Shown here: one piece after another, positions 16,297 through 25,395 of the stretch
Position numbering within the stretch: the first letter of the stretch is position 1
Layout: each line of letters begins with the position of its first letter
NCBI GenBank assembly: GCA_038217425.1
Contig: JBBQPM010000047.1
Coordinates: 1-41,003, forward strand
Direction: 5' to 3'
DNA from: JAIEPT01 sp038217425
GTDB taxonomy: Bacteria > Planctomycetota > Planctomycetia > Gemmatales > Gemmataceae
Length of the DNA: 41,003 nt
Notes under the pieces: generated by a model
Database searches by the model: none
Seen by the model: the letters and a program-made list of their open reading frames with translations, nothing else
What the model was told of the DNA's origin: nothing
Program-made: the position numbers and the translations under genes

Positions 16297-17043
16297 TCAG
16301 TTCGCGGCGACGAGTTCCGATTCTTCGGAGAAACTTTTCGAAACCTGGACGGGTTTCCTGAGAATCACGGTGAAATAGAGCCGGCCCCAACTCGGGGCGA
16401 TCGTCGCCAGCAGCCGATCCAGAAGGATCGCACTCCATTGCACGGGTCGAAAGAATCGGAAATAGCCCGCGTCGGCGTAGTGCGTCATCTGCTGCATTTC
16501 GAGCCCGCCGCGGGCGCTTTCGATGTCGCTTCGGCGGTTCAGCCGGTAGTGGGCCGGGAACGTGTCGATCTCGGCTCGGCCGTAGAGTTTCTTGACGAGC
16601 CATTGATTGAACCTGTGCGGCAGAACGCCGATCAGCCGGCGAAGCCAGGTGACGTAATGGTTGCCGCTGACGCTCTGCCCGATGAAGCAGCCGCCGGGCC
16701 GTAACACGCGGAACACTTCCGCAAAGTACGCCTGCGGATCTTCGACGTGCTCCATGACCATGATCGAGGCGACGAGGTCGAAGTTGTCGTCGGCGAATGG
16801 AACCCTGCCGTCGGCGCCGAGGAGACGCACCCATTTCGGTTCCTGGAGTTCGGCGTGCCGTTCAAAATCGGCGCCCCAAACTTCGCGTTCGTCGGTGCGG
16901 TAGCGCTCGAGCGTTCGGTGAGCGCCGCACCCGAGATCGAGTACCTGACCCGTCGCGGGGAGGAACCGCTCGAGTGTGGCATGCAGGCCGTCGTCCTGAT
17001 GCGCGTCGCGGGGAAACATCCAGCGTAAAAAGCCCGAGGACAT
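16297..17043 (-). CDS. Class I SAM-dependent methyltransferase
   Basis: A 248-residue Methyltransf_11-type enzyme. The SAM-binding motif VLDLGCG is at 34-40, an acidic strand-2 end follows (VWGADF), then DNFDLVASIMVMEHVEDP, and post-motif FRVLRPGGCFIGQ. The C-terminal half has hydrophobic and aromatic stretches (WLRRLIGVLPHRFNQWLVKK and RFFRPVQWSAILLDRLLA) that may bind a lipid or membrane. The start at 17043 has a strong AGGGAGG ribosome binding site; the much longer open frame upstream lies antisense to the DUF1501 gene and is not coding. It is the first gene of an operon with the deacetylase-like gene. Substrate unknown. Confidence 0.88.
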   Translation of the reverse strand: MSSGFLRWMFPRDAHQDDGLHATLERFLPATGQVLDLGCGAHRTLERYRTDEREVWGADFERHAELQEPKWVRLLGADGRVPFADDNFDLVASIMVMEHVEDPQAYFAEVFRVLRPGGCFIGQSVSGNHYVTWLRRLIGVLPHRFNQWLVKKLYGRAEIDTFPAHYRLNRRSDIESARGGLEMQQMTHYADAGYFRFFRPVQWSAILLDRLLATIAPSWGRLYFTVILRKPVQVSKSFSEESELVAAN

Positions 17044-17193
17044 CCACCGCCTCCCTGCCGAGGATTGAAACCGACGCACATCTTGCGGAATCGAGGCCGG
17101 GATGTCAAGGAAGGATTCCCGGTCGTTGTTTCCCGCCGGTCCGTTTGTTAGAATCACGGGGGCTAAGAGATTCCCGAGCCGAGAGGTCCAGAC

Positions 17194-18615
17194 ATGAATC
17201 GCCGTAGCTTTTTTCAGAGCGTCGCCGGGGGCATTCAGGGCGCCGCGTTGGCGCATGTGATGACGCAGGATTTGTACGCGGACGCGCCCGTGCCGCAGCG
17301 CCGCTTCGATCTTCGGCCCAAGGCGCCGCACCATCCGGCCCGGGCCAAGGCGATCATTCAGCTCTTCCAGAATGGCGGGCCGAGCCAGGTCGATCTCTTC
17401 GATCCCAAGCCGGCGCTCACGCGCTACCACGGCCAATCGGTCTACAACCAGCTCGCCGCCAACGTCTCGTCGCCCGATCAGGCCGGCGGGCTCATGCGCA
17501 GTCCGTATCGGTTCGCGCAGCACGGGCAATCGGGCATCTGGCTCTCGGAGGTCATGCCGCACCTGGCGACCGTCGTCGACGAGATCGCCGTCATTCGTTC
17601 GATGTACAACACGCATCCCAATCACGAACCGGCCCTCTACAAGATCCACGCGGGGCAGATGCTGCCGGGCCTCCCCGCGCTCGGCGCCTGGGTCACGTAC
17701 GGCCTGGGGACGATGAACCAGAATCTCCCCGCTTACATCGTGCTCGACGATCCGCTCGGGCTGCCCGTGAACGGCGTGCAGAGCTGGCAATCGGGTTACC
17801 TGCCGCCCCTCTATCAAGGGACACGGCTGCGTTCGCAAGGTTCGCCCCTTTTGAACCTGCACGCCGAGGTCGAGCAACCCGCGCCGATCGCGCGGATGCA
17901 GCAGGATTTGCTGCAACGGCTCGATCAGATCCATCGCCAGGAACGCCCCTATCAACTTCAGCTCGACGCCCGCATCGCCAGTTACGAACTCGCCGCCCGC
18001 ATGCAGATGGAGGCGACCGACGCGCTCGATCTCCAGCAAGAAACCCGTGCCACGCACGACATGTACGGCGTCGGCAAGCCGGCGACCGATTCCTACGCGC
18101 GCCGCTGCCTGATGGCTCGCCGTCTCGTGGAGCGCGGCGTGCGCTTCGTGCAGATCTTTATCAACGCCCAGATCTGGGATAATCACAATCGCCTGGAGAG
18201 TAGCTGCCGAGGCGCCTGCGAGCGGACCGATCAACCCGTCGCGGCGTTGTTGCGCGATTTGAAGCAGCGCGGTTTATTGGACGAGACGCTGGTCGTGTGG
18301 GGCGGGGAGTTCGGACGGTTGCCGATCGCGCAGATCCCCGCAGGCGAGTTGAGCAATGCCGGCCGCGACCACGGGCCCGCGGGTTTCAGCTTGTGGATGG
18401 CGGGCGCCGGCATCAAGGGAGGAACCGTCTACGGCAGCACGGACGAGATCGGTTACGCCGCCGCCGAAAACCGCGTCAGCGTCGCCGACTGGCACGCGAC
18501 GATCCTGCATCAGCTCGGGCTCAACCATCAAGAGTTGTTCTTCGTCCGCAACGGCTTCCGCGACAAGCTCACTGGCACGAGCGAGGCGCATCCGGTGCAT
18601 GCGATCATGAAGTAG
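17194..18615 (+). CDS. DUF1501 domain-containing protein, Tat-exported
   Basis: A 473-residue DUF1501 protein, a family expanded in planctomycetes and structurally related to sulfatases/alkaline phosphatases. The N-terminus NRRSFFQ followed by a hydrophobic stretch is a twin-arginine signal. Family motifs include FQNGGPSQVDLFDPKP, IRSMYNTHPNHEPA, VVWGGEFGRLP, and GRDHGPAGFSLWMAGAGIKG. DUF1501 genes usually pair with a DUF1549/DUF1553 cytochrome-like gene; none is present here. The ribosome binding site GAGAGG precedes the ATG. Biochemical activity is not established for the family. Confidence 0.92.
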   Translation: MNRRSFFQSVAGGIQGAALAHVMTQDLYADAPVPQRRFDLRPKAPHHPARAKAIIQLFQNGGPSQVDLFDPKPALTRYHGQSVYNQLAANVSSPDQAGGLMRSPYRFAQHGQSGIWLSEVMPHLATVVDEIAVIRSMYNTHPNHEPALYKIHAGQMLPGLPALGAWVTYGLGTMNQNLPAYIVLDDPLGLPVNGVQSWQSGYLPPLYQGTRLRSQGSPLLNLHAEVEQPAPIARMQQDLLQRLDQIHRQERPYQLQLDARIASYELAARMQMEATDALDLQQETRATHDMYGVGKPATDSYARRCLMARRLVERGVRFVQIFINAQIWDNHNRLESSCRGACERTDQPVAALLRDLKQRGLLDETLVVWGGEFGRLPIAQIPAGELSNAGRDHGPAGFSLWMAGAGIKGGTVYGSTDEIGYAAAENRVSVADWHATILHQLGLNHQELFFVRNGFRDKLTGTSEAHPVHAIMK

Positions 18616-18632
18616 TCCAAGAGGAGCGGATC

Positions 18633-19069
18633 ATGGAAAGCATAGCGAACGGGCCGCACTATGAATTGCACTCGGCCGAGCTGGCCAGGTGGCTTGAAGA
18701 GTTAGCGCCCGATAGTTGGTGGTACGAGGACGGCGATCCACTGTTGGCGGGTCGTGTTTTTTTTCCGTGCCGGAACAACGAGTTGGCTTCCGAACTACGC
18801 AAGATCAACAAGCCTTTGCTGGTCCAGGCGCCGCCGTATGAGTCGGAAGCAAAAGGACAGGCAATCGTCGCGCACCAGATTTCCTCCCTGATCGCTCGCC
18901 TAACGGACCATCTGCGAAGCGAAGATGACTTGCCGCCTTTTGCGCAGGATCTTTGGCTTTACCTTCGTTGGAGGGATAGGGGGGCGACTGGGCGCTCGTC
19001 GAGGACACTGAAACTGCCGCGGAGTTGGAAAGAGAGTCGCGTGAAACTGCAACTCCGGACGCAATGTAG
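18633..19069 (+). CDS. Hypothetical protein with probable -1 frameshift at a G6 run
   Basis: It starts at 18633 after a good AAGAGGAG ribosome binding site and reads MESIANGPHYELHSAELARW onward. As written, the frame continues to 19097 but turns Arg-rich after residue ~116. If the frame shifts by -1 at the run of six G (18979-18984), it reads GDWALVEDTETAAELERESR and stops at 19067-19069, just 2 nt before the next ATG. That arrangement matches a coupled operon, so the shifted version is probably the true protein (about 146 residues). No family recognised. Either the sequence has lost one G (error or mutation) or ribosomes slip there. Confidence 0.6.
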
Positions 19070-19071
19070 GA

Positions 19072-19398
19072 ATGACAATGCCGCAATCTGGGACTGATCT
19101 GGCGCGCAAAATTAAGGATATCGTGCATCACGTTCGGCCGCTCTCGGATGAAGCGCGAGCACCGATTCTGCACTTCGCGCGCACTCGAAGCGATCTTGGG
19201 CATCTGAGGCAGTTTCTGAATGAAATCGCCGCCAATTGCAACCAACGCATCGGCCAGCGTCTCGCTCAACTGCTGTCGGCAATTTACCTCCCCACGCCCT
19301 CAACTCCGACGCCTCAAGCGTTGGCCGACTGCCTGGCTGCGATTTTTCGCCTACCACTCCAAGTCGCCACGGCAGTCGGAGACGTCCCGCCCGATTGA
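19072..19398 (+). CDS. Small hypothetical protein
   Basis: A 108-residue, mostly helical protein that I do not recognise. TAGGA just before serves as ribosome binding site, better spaced for the second ATG (19078) than for the first (19072). It has a Leu/Ala-rich middle (RIGQRLAQLLSAI) and a Pro-rich stretch (PTPSTPTPQ). It lies 2 nt after the corrected stop of the gene before and 9 nt before the methyltransferase, so these probably belong to one transcript. Confidence 0.55.
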   Translation: MTMPQSGTDLARKIKDIVHHVRPLSDEARAPILHFARTRSDLGHLRQFLNEIAANCNQRIGQRLAQLLSAIYLPTPSTPTPQALADCLAAIFRLPLQVATAVGDVPPD

Positions 19399-19407
19399 AA
19401 GGATCCG

Positions 19408-20226
19408 ATGCCTTCAGATCAACGACTCATTTGCGAGCGTTTTCCGCTCGCTAACAAGTATCATCCCGACTGGGTCATCGCCAGCGTCAGCGGCGGGGCT
19501 AACGCTCTCTGGATGACCGAATGGCTCGCGGAGAAACTCGATCTCAAGCCCGGCATGCGCGTGCTCGATCTCGGTTGCGGCCGAGCGATGTCGTCGATCT
19601 TTCTGCACCGCGAGTTCGGCGTGCAAGTCTGGGCGACCGATCTTTGGTTCAGCGCGGCCGAGAATCTCCAGCGCATCCGCGATGCGGGCGCCCAAGACGG
19701 CGTTTTCCCGATTCATGCCAACGCACGGGCGTTGCCGTTCGCGACCGAGTTCTTCGACGCCATCGTCAGCATCGATTCTTTTATCTACTACGGAACCGAC
19801 GACCTGTACCTCAACACCCTCGCTCGCTTCGTGAAACCCGGAGGGCAGCTCGGCATCGCCGGCGCCGGCTTGACGCAGGAAATCGACGGACCGCTCCCCG
19901 AGCATCTGCGCGAATGGTGGACTCACGATCTCTGGTGCCTGCATTCGGCCGCGTGGTGGCGGCGGCACTGGGAGCGGACCGGCTATATCGAGATCGAGTC
20001 CGCGGAGTCGATGCCCGAGGGTTACAAGCTTTGGCTCGACTGGCATCGCACCATTTGTCCCGACAACGCCGTCGAGATTCGAGCCCTCGAAGCGGATCGC
20101 GGCCAATACCTGGGAAAGGTCCGCGTCGTGGGCAGGCGGCGCGCGGACGTGAAGCTGGAGGATCCCGTGGTTTCCGTGCCGGCACAGTACGTGAAGCAGC
20201 CGTTGCTGCGAGGGCGGGCGTCATGA
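19408..20226 (+). CDS. SAM-dependent methyltransferase coupled to acetoacetyl-CoA synthetase
   Basis: A 272-residue class I methyltransferase. The SAM-binding motif is VLDLGCGRAMSS (~52-63), strand 2 ends in VWATDLW, and ANARALPFATEFFDAIVSID carries motif II. FVKPGGQLGIAG follows. The C-terminal part has the WWRRHWERTGYIEIESAE element found in small-molecule methyltransferases. AAAGGATCCG precedes the start. Its stop overlaps the ATG of the downstream acetoacetyl-CoA synthetase (ATGA). The substrate is not evident. Confidence 0.87.
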   Translation: MPSDQRLICERFPLANKYHPDWVIASVSGGANALWMTEWLAEKLDLKPGMRVLDLGCGRAMSSIFLHREFGVQVWATDLWFSAAENLQRIRDAGAQDGVFPIHANARALPFATEFFDAIVSIDSFIYYGTDDLYLNTLARFVKPGGQLGIAGAGLTQEIDGPLPEHLREWWTHDLWCLHSAAWWRRHWERTGYIEIESAESMPEGYKLWLDWHRTICPDNAVEIRALEADRGQYLGKVRVVGRRRADVKLEDPVVSVPAQYVKQPLLRGRAS

Positions 20227-22205
20227 ACCCCATCCTCTGGGAGCCTTCGAAGGCATTTCGCGACGCCTCACGGCTCACGCACTTCGCGCGCTGGCTCGAA
20301 AGTCGCACGGAGCCCGCAGCGCGAACAAAGGTTGGAGAATTCCTTGCTCGCGCTGCGGGCTCAGACTACGCCTCACTTTGGCGTTGGTCGGTCGAGCACC
20401 TCGAAGACTTCTGGCAGGCGATCTGGGACTACTTCGAGGTCCAGGCGAGCAGTCCGTACTCGGCGATCTTGAGTAGTCGAGCGATGCCGGGCGCGGAGTG
20501 GTTTCCCGGAGCGCAGCTCAACTTCGCCGAGCATGTCTTTCGGCAACGAACTGCGGCTCGGCCTGCGTTGATGTTCCGCTCGGAGACGGCGCCGCTCACG
20601 AGCATTTCGTGGGACGAACTCTACGACCAGACAAGCCGTTGCGCCGCCGGCCTGCGTGCCGCGGGCGTGGGGGTCGGCGATCGCGTGGCGGGGTATCTGC
20701 CCAACATTCCGCAAGCGGTCGTCGCGTTCCTGGCGTGCGCCAGTCTCGGCGCCGTCTGGTCGAGTTGTTCGCCTGACATGGGCGCCGTCAGCGTGCTCGA
20801 TCGCTTGCAACAAATCGCGCCGAAGGTACTCTTTCACGTCGACGGCTACGTTTACAAGGGGAAACGCTTCGATCGCCGGGACGTGGTCGCGGAACTCGAA
20901 GCGAAATTGCCGGGCCTCGAACATTCCGTTCAAGTGCCGTACCTCGAGCCCTCGACTCGGCAGCGTTCGTGGGAAGACTTCTTACGCCCCGCTCAGGCGC
21001 TCGATTTCGTGCAGGCGCCGTTCGCGCATCCGCTCTGGATCCTCTACTCCTCGGGCACGACGGGGCTCCCCAAGCCGATCGTCCACAGCGCCGGGGGCAT
21101 CCTCCTCGAAATGCTCAAATGTCTCGGTCTGCAAATGAATCTCGGCCCAGAATCCCGGCTCTTCTGGTTCACGACGACCGGCTGGATGATGTGGAATTTT
21201 CTCGTCAGCGGCCTGCTCGTCGGCGCCACGCCGATCCTTTACGACGGTAGCCCGGCGACTCCGGACATGGGCGTGCTTTGGCGCCTCGCCGACGAGGCGG
21301 GCATCACTTGTTTCGGCACCAGCGCCGCGTATCTCGGAGCGCTGCAGTCCGCCGACTATCGGCCCCGTGAACATCACCGGCTCGATTCGATCGTCTCGCT
21401 CGGCTCGACCGGATCGCCGCTCGCGCCCGAAGGTTTCGACTGGGTCTACGAGAACGTGAAGTCCGACCTTTGGCTGGTCTCGCTCTCGGGCGGCACCGAC
21501 GTCTGCACCGCGTTCGTCGGCGGTTCGCCCTGGCTTACCGTTCGCCGCGGTGAGATTCAGTGCCGATCCCTCGGCTGCAACGTCCTCGCCTTCGATGAAG
21601 CTGGGCAACCGCTCCTCGACGAGGTCGGCGAACTCGTCGTCGCCGACCCGATGCCCTCCATGCCCGTCGGCTTCTGGAACGATCCCCAGGACTGCCGCTA
21701 CCGCGAGGCATACTTCGACGTCTTCCCCGGCGTCTGGCGGCACGGCGACTGGATCAAGATCACGCCCGACGGCGGCGTCTTCGTCTACGGACGTTCCGAC
21801 TCCACTGTCAACCGCCATGGCGTCCGCATCGGCACCAGCGAAATCTACCGCGCCGTCGAATCTGTCCCCGGCGTGGCTGACAGCCTGGTCATCGACCTCG
21901 AAGTGCTGGGTAAAAAGTCGTACATGCCGCTCTTCGTCGTGTTGGCGGAGGGAGTGGAGTTGGACGACGACCTCAAGCGCCAGATCGAAGCCAGCATCCG
22001 CAGCCGATTGTCGGCTCGCCAGATTCCCGACGAGATCGTCGCTGTCGCCGAGATTCCCCGGACGCTCAACGGCAAGAAGATGGAGGTGCCGATCAAGAAA
22101 ATCTTGCTCGGCACGCCTGCGGCAAAGGCGGTCAGCACCGGGTCGATGGCGAATCCTGAGAGCCTGCGTTTCTTCATCGATTTCGCCGTGAGCCGGCGGA
22201 GTTAA
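20223..22205 (+). CDS. aacS: Acetoacetyl-CoA synthetase (acetoacetate-CoA ligase)
   Basis: A 660-residue ANL-superfamily enzyme. It activates acetoacetate via an adenylate and transfers it to CoA, feeding ketone bodies or polyhydroxybutyrate breakdown products into central metabolism. The N-terminal ACS-like cap is WFPGAQLNFAEHVF. The AMP-binding P-loop YSSGTTGLPKPIVHS lies at about 274-288. The hinge region is GRSDSTVNRHGVRIGTSEIY, and the C-terminal catalytic lysine lies in LNGKKMEVPIKK (~615-626). Length and motifs fit AacS rather than acetyl-CoA synthetase. The start overlaps the preceding methyltransferase stop by 4 nt; the larger open frame upstream is a shadow. Confidence 0.92.
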   Translation: MNPILWEPSKAFRDASRLTHFARWLESRTEPAARTKVGEFLARAAGSDYASLWRWSVEHLEDFWQAIWDYFEVQASSPYSAILSSRAMPGAEWFPGAQLNFAEHVFRQRTAARPALMFRSETAPLTSISWDELYDQTSRCAAGLRAAGVGVGDRVAGYLPNIPQAVVAFLACASLGAVWSSCSPDMGAVSVLDRLQQIAPKVLFHVDGYVYKGKRFDRRDVVAELEAKLPGLEHSVQVPYLEPSTRQRSWEDFLRPAQALDFVQAPFAHPLWILYSSGTTGLPKPIVHSAGGILLEMLKCLGLQMNLGPESRLFWFTTTGWMMWNFLVSGLLVGATPILYDGSPATPDMGVLWRLADEAGITCFGTSAAYLGALQSADYRPREHHRLDSIVSLGSTGSPLAPEGFDWVYENVKSDLWLVSLSGGTDVCTAFVGGSPWLTVRRGEIQCRSLGCNVLAFDEAGQPLLDEVGELVVADPMPSMPVGFWNDPQDCRYREAYFDVFPGVWRHGDWIKITPDGGVFVYGRSDSTVNRHGVRIGTSEIYRAVESVPGVADSLVIDLEVLGKKSYMPLFVVLAEGVELDDDLKRQIEASIRSRLSARQIPDEIVAVAEIPRTLNGKKMEVPIKKILLGTPAAKAVSTGSMANPESLRFFIDFAVSRRS

Positions 22206-22218
22206 AGCGGGGGACGCG

Positions 22219-23799
22219 TTATGGCACGGAAGCAGTTCGCTGCTGCGACAGGAACTGCAGCACCGAGAGCCGCACCGACGCCGTCAGGCGGTAGTCGGCG
22301 CCTGCTTCGATGCGCAGCAACACCTGGCTTTCCACGTCGGCGGCGAAGAGCTTGCGTGCGGAGGCTTTGAGTTCGTCGGTGGGGGCGATGAGCGGGCCGA
22401 CCACGTTCAGGTTAAGCGCGACTTCGACGAGAGGCGCCGGGCCCGACTTTGGGTTCGCGAGCAGTTCTTTGATCCATGACAGTGATTCCTCGCCGACGCC
22501 GAAAGCGCCCACCCCGGGCGCGATCGCGAACAACAACTTGCTCTCGTCCATGCCCATGAGCGGCGTCGAAAGTTGATGAATCGCGACGTCTCCGACCGAA
22601 TCCAGCTTCAGCTTCAGCGACTTCTTTTTGTCCTCGGACATGTTCTGGTACAGGTCGTTCAGCAGCAAGTCGACGGTCAGACTCAACTCTTTGCCCGGCG
22701 CCAAACGGAGTCCCGACTTGACGCCCGGCGCGCCCAGCGCCGGCTTCTCCACTTGCACGAACACGTCCAGGTCTTTTTGCTGCGAGGCAAGCTTGATCGC
22801 GTCGAAGAGCGCCGCTCCCTGCTTCTTCTTGCCCGCGTCCTCGATACCAGCCAGGACGTTTGCCTTGATCTCCTCGAGCAGGCCGTCGAACGGTTCGCGA
22901 AACTCCTGGTCCAGCGGCACGAAGAACAACCCATGCGTCGAATCCTTGCGTTTGATCTGCTCCGCGAAAAGACTGGGCCGCAGCGCCAGTTCTTTGCCGC
23001 GCTTGTGCAGCGCGCTATCCGCCTTCGGTTGCAGGGTGGCTCGTAGCGAAAGGTCTTTGCCGCGCAACAAGTCGACTTCCAGGCTGATCGACTCCGCCTC
23101 GTTCATGATTTGATCGAGGCGCTCGAGCAGATACTTGTTGGCCGCCAATCGATACGCGCGCTGCGCGGGAGACTCCTTGCGTTCTTGCATCTGCGCCTTT
23201 TGCAGGCCTTCTTCGAGCTGGGTCTTGATGAGCTGTTTGGCGTCCTGCGGGATTTGATCCAGCCGGAGCTTGGCGGCGAGGGTCGGACCGCCGGCGTCGC
23301 CGAGCAGTTTGGCCGAATCGCGCAAATACTTGGGCTCCAGCGCGAGCGAGTTCAGGGCAGTCACGTAGGCGTACTTGCCGATGAATTTGCAGTAGAAGTC
23401 GAGGGCGAACTTGGTGCTGACCGTGTAGACGTCGTCCTTGCCCTTGTTGACGACGAGATTAAAGCTGCGGAAGAGATCGAGAAACGCCTTTTCGTCCTGG
23501 ATGGGAACGAGGATGGCGCCGTGATGTTCGCCGAGATCCTTGCCAAATTGCAGATAGGCGCCCAGGGGAAGCGTGGGATCGATGCCGGCGAGTCCCTTGG
23601 GGCCGGCCTTGGATTTGACGAGGCCTTCGTACTGTTTTAGAGTATCGCTCTTGCCGATGGCGCCGGCGACTTGCTGCGCCTGTTCGATGAGTTGATTGAG
23701 CGACGCGAGTCGAACGAATAAGGTGGGCTCCTGGGCGTGGAGATTGACCGAACCAAACGCGAGAAGGCAGACGATCCATTTGCCGAGCCGACGCATCAT
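22219..23799 (-). CDS. Secreted hypothetical protein
   Basis: A 526-residue protein with an N-terminal signal peptide (MRRLGKWIVCLLAFGSVNLHA, likely cut after HA). The start at 23799 is chosen over an upstream ATG because GGAG lies 7 nt before it. The mature protein alternates strands and helices and has several Lys/Glu-rich helical stretches (about 200-260). It ends in LRIEAGADYRLTASVRLS. The general look is that of the large secreted DUF3352-like proteins common in planctomycetes, but I cannot assign a family. It is convergent with aacS, 13 nt between stops. Confidence 0.8.
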   Translation of the reverse strand: MMRRLGKWIVCLLAFGSVNLHAQEPTLFVRLASLNQLIEQAQQVAGAIGKSDTLKQYEGLVKSKAGPKGLAGIDPTLPLGAYLQFGKDLGEHHGAILVPIQDEKAFLDLFRSFNLVVNKGKDDVYTVSTKFALDFYCKFIGKYAYVTALNSLALEPKYLRDSAKLLGDAGGPTLAAKLRLDQIPQDAKQLIKTQLEEGLQKAQMQERKESPAQRAYRLAANKYLLERLDQIMNEAESISLEVDLLRGKDLSLRATLQPKADSALHKRGKELALRPSLFAEQIKRKDSTHGLFFVPLDQEFREPFDGLLEEIKANVLAGIEDAGKKKQGAALFDAIKLASQQKDLDVFVQVEKPALGAPGVKSGLRLAPGKELSLTVDLLLNDLYQNMSEDKKKSLKLKLDSVGDVAIHQLSTPLMGMDESKLLFAIAPGVGAFGVGEESLSWIKELLANPKSGPAPLVEVALNLNVVGPLIAPTDELKASARKLFAADVESQVLLRIEAGADYRLTASVRLSVLQFLSQQRTASVP

Positions 23800-23973
23800 G
23801 GGAAGACTCCGGAAGTTGACCAAGGTTCTCGGGCGGACTCTACCATAATCCCGCGTACAAAACGATGGGAGTTGGGGCGGTTTGGGCAAATATCAAGCCC
23901 CGCCGCTGTCCGCTGGCCGTGCAGGAACGTACCCTATCTGCCAGACGCAAGTTTCATTCGGGAGGATTCGGCC

Positions 23974-24465
23974 ATGGTGCGTGGGCTCGCGATTGCTTTG
24001 ATCTTCTTGCCCCTGAGGCAACTCTCGGCCTTCGAACTCATCTGGACCGGCTGCTACGGCCCGGCGACTCTGTACGCGTATCCGCTGCGGATTTTCCCGG
24101 GCCCGGGATCCTGCTGTCCCGGGCCGACCGAGGAGTCGACGCCTCCCAGCAAGGAAACGAAGGAGCCGCCGAAGGGGGACAAGCTGCGCGGACCGATCCT
24201 GCAGGAAATCAAGAGCGTGACCAAGGGTTCGGAGCCGGCGCCGAGCGCGACGTGTCGGGTCGGCTTCTGGAATTTCCGCGAGCGCGAAGTCACCATCACC
24301 GTCGCCGAGCAAAAAATCGTACGGAAAGTGCCGGCCAAGCAAGGCTTCTCGGTCGATCTGCCGCGCGAGTTCACCTGGCGCATCGATGACGAGATGCCGC
24401 AACTGGACCGCGTGCCCGACAACAAGAGCGAAGCCGAACGCATTGTCCGTCCGGAGGTCAAGTAA
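23974..24465 (+). CDS. Small secreted hypothetical protein
   Basis: A 163-residue protein with signal peptide MVRGLAIALIFLPLRQLSA. GGAGG stands 8 nt before the ATG. A Cys-containing Pro/Gly segment (around GPGSCCPGP) leads into a Pro/Lys/Glu linker. A C-terminal half follows (CRVGFWNFREREVTITV then VPAKQGFSVDLPREFTWRID) that looks like a beta-sandwich-type domain. No family recognised. The next gene's ATG follows one nt after the stop, so the two genes are probably co-translated. Confidence 0.7.
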   Translation: MVRGLAIALIFLPLRQLSAFELIWTGCYGPATLYAYPLRIFPGPGSCCPGPTEESTPPSKETKEPPKGDKLRGPILQEIKSVTKGSEPAPSATCRVGFWNFREREVTITVAEQKIVRKVPAKQGFSVDLPREFTWRIDDEMPQLDRVPDNKSEAERIVRPEVK

Positions 24466-24466
24466 G

Positions 24467-25327
24467 ATGCAGTTTTGCACCCTCGTGGCCCTGACGCTGC
24501 TGACGGTCGGCGAGGCGCCCGACATCTCGAGCGTAGCCCCCGATCTCAAAATCCCGGCCCTCAAAGACGGTCCGCCCGAGGCGGGCAAGCGTTGCAAACA
24601 GACGACCGCCGGCTGGGAGAAAACCGACGTCTATCACGTCCTCTATCTCCCCGCGAACTGGCAGCCGGGCAAGAAATACCCCGTCTTCGTTGAATGGGCG
24701 GGCAACGGCAACTACCTCAATAAGTTCGGCGACGTTAGCACCGGTCGGGCCGAGGATAGCAAGATGGGCTTCGGCATCTCCGGCGGCGTCGATTATCTTT
24801 GGGTCTGCATGCCGTATCTGGACGACGCGGGGACGAAGAACGTGACCATGTGGTGGGGTGACGCCAAGAGCCACAAGCCGCAGGCGACGCTCGACTACTG
24901 CGTCAAGACGGTGAAGTCCGTCTGCGAAGAATGGGGCGGCGACCCGGACCGCGTCGCGCTCATGGGCTTCTCGCGCGGCGCCATCGCGTGCAACGCCTTA
25001 GGCCTGGCCAACGATGACATCGCCAAACTCTGGCGCGGCATGATCCCCTTCAGCCATTACCATGGCCTGAACGAGCGCTGGCCCTTCCCCGGTTCCGACC
25101 GTATGACGGCCCTGAAGCACCTCGCCCGCCTGGGCAAGACGCCGCAGTTCATTTGCTCGGAGATGGAGGAGTCGCTGGAACGGACGAAGGAGTTGCTGGC
25201 CAAGTCGTCGGGCGACTTCACGTTCCGGCACACGGGCTTCCGCAATCACAACGACGCCTGGCTGCTTCGGCCAAGTCCGGTGCGCGCGGAGATCCGCGCC
25301 TGGCTGAAGAAGATCACGGCGGATTGA
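24467..25327 (+). CDS. Secreted alpha/beta-hydrolase (esterase/PHB-depolymerase-like)
   Basis: A 286-residue alpha/beta hydrolase. A short hydrophobic N-terminus (MQFCTLVALTLLTVGEA) suggests export. YPVFVEWAGNGNY forms the oxyanion-side strand, and the nucleophile elbow is GFSRG (Ser169). RNHNDAWLLR carries the likely catalytic His261, and WGGDPDRVALMGFSRGA is the typical helix-strand run into the nucleophile. GGAGG lies about 10 nt before the ATG, within the end of the preceding gene. Substrate unknown; a carbohydrate-ester or polyester substrate is a guess from fold type. Confidence 0.83.
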   Translation: MQFCTLVALTLLTVGEAPDISSVAPDLKIPALKDGPPEAGKRCKQTTAGWEKTDVYHVLYLPANWQPGKKYPVFVEWAGNGNYLNKFGDVSTGRAEDSKMGFGISGGVDYLWVCMPYLDDAGTKNVTMWWGDAKSHKPQATLDYCVKTVKSVCEEWGGDPDRVALMGFSRGAIACNALGLANDDIAKLWRGMIPFSHYHGLNERWPFPGSDRMTALKHLARLGKTPQFICSEMEESLERTKELLAKSSGDFTFRHTGFRNHNDAWLLRPSPVRAEIRAWLKKITAD

Positions 25328-25395
25328 AGTGTTTGGCCGTCGTTTCGGAGTAGGCGCGGACCGACTTGCCGACGCCCGGCGCCTATGCTTCCGCG

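Noticed and set aside
16289..16834. N-terminal extension of the deacetylase-like gene
   Set aside because: The extension is Arg-rich and overlaps the methyltransferase in another frame; the true start at 16288 has its own ribosome binding site.
17044..18234. N-terminal extension of the minus-strand methyltransferase
   Set aside because: The open frame continues antisense through the DUF1501 gene, but the methyltransferase fold and a strong ribosome binding site start at 17043.
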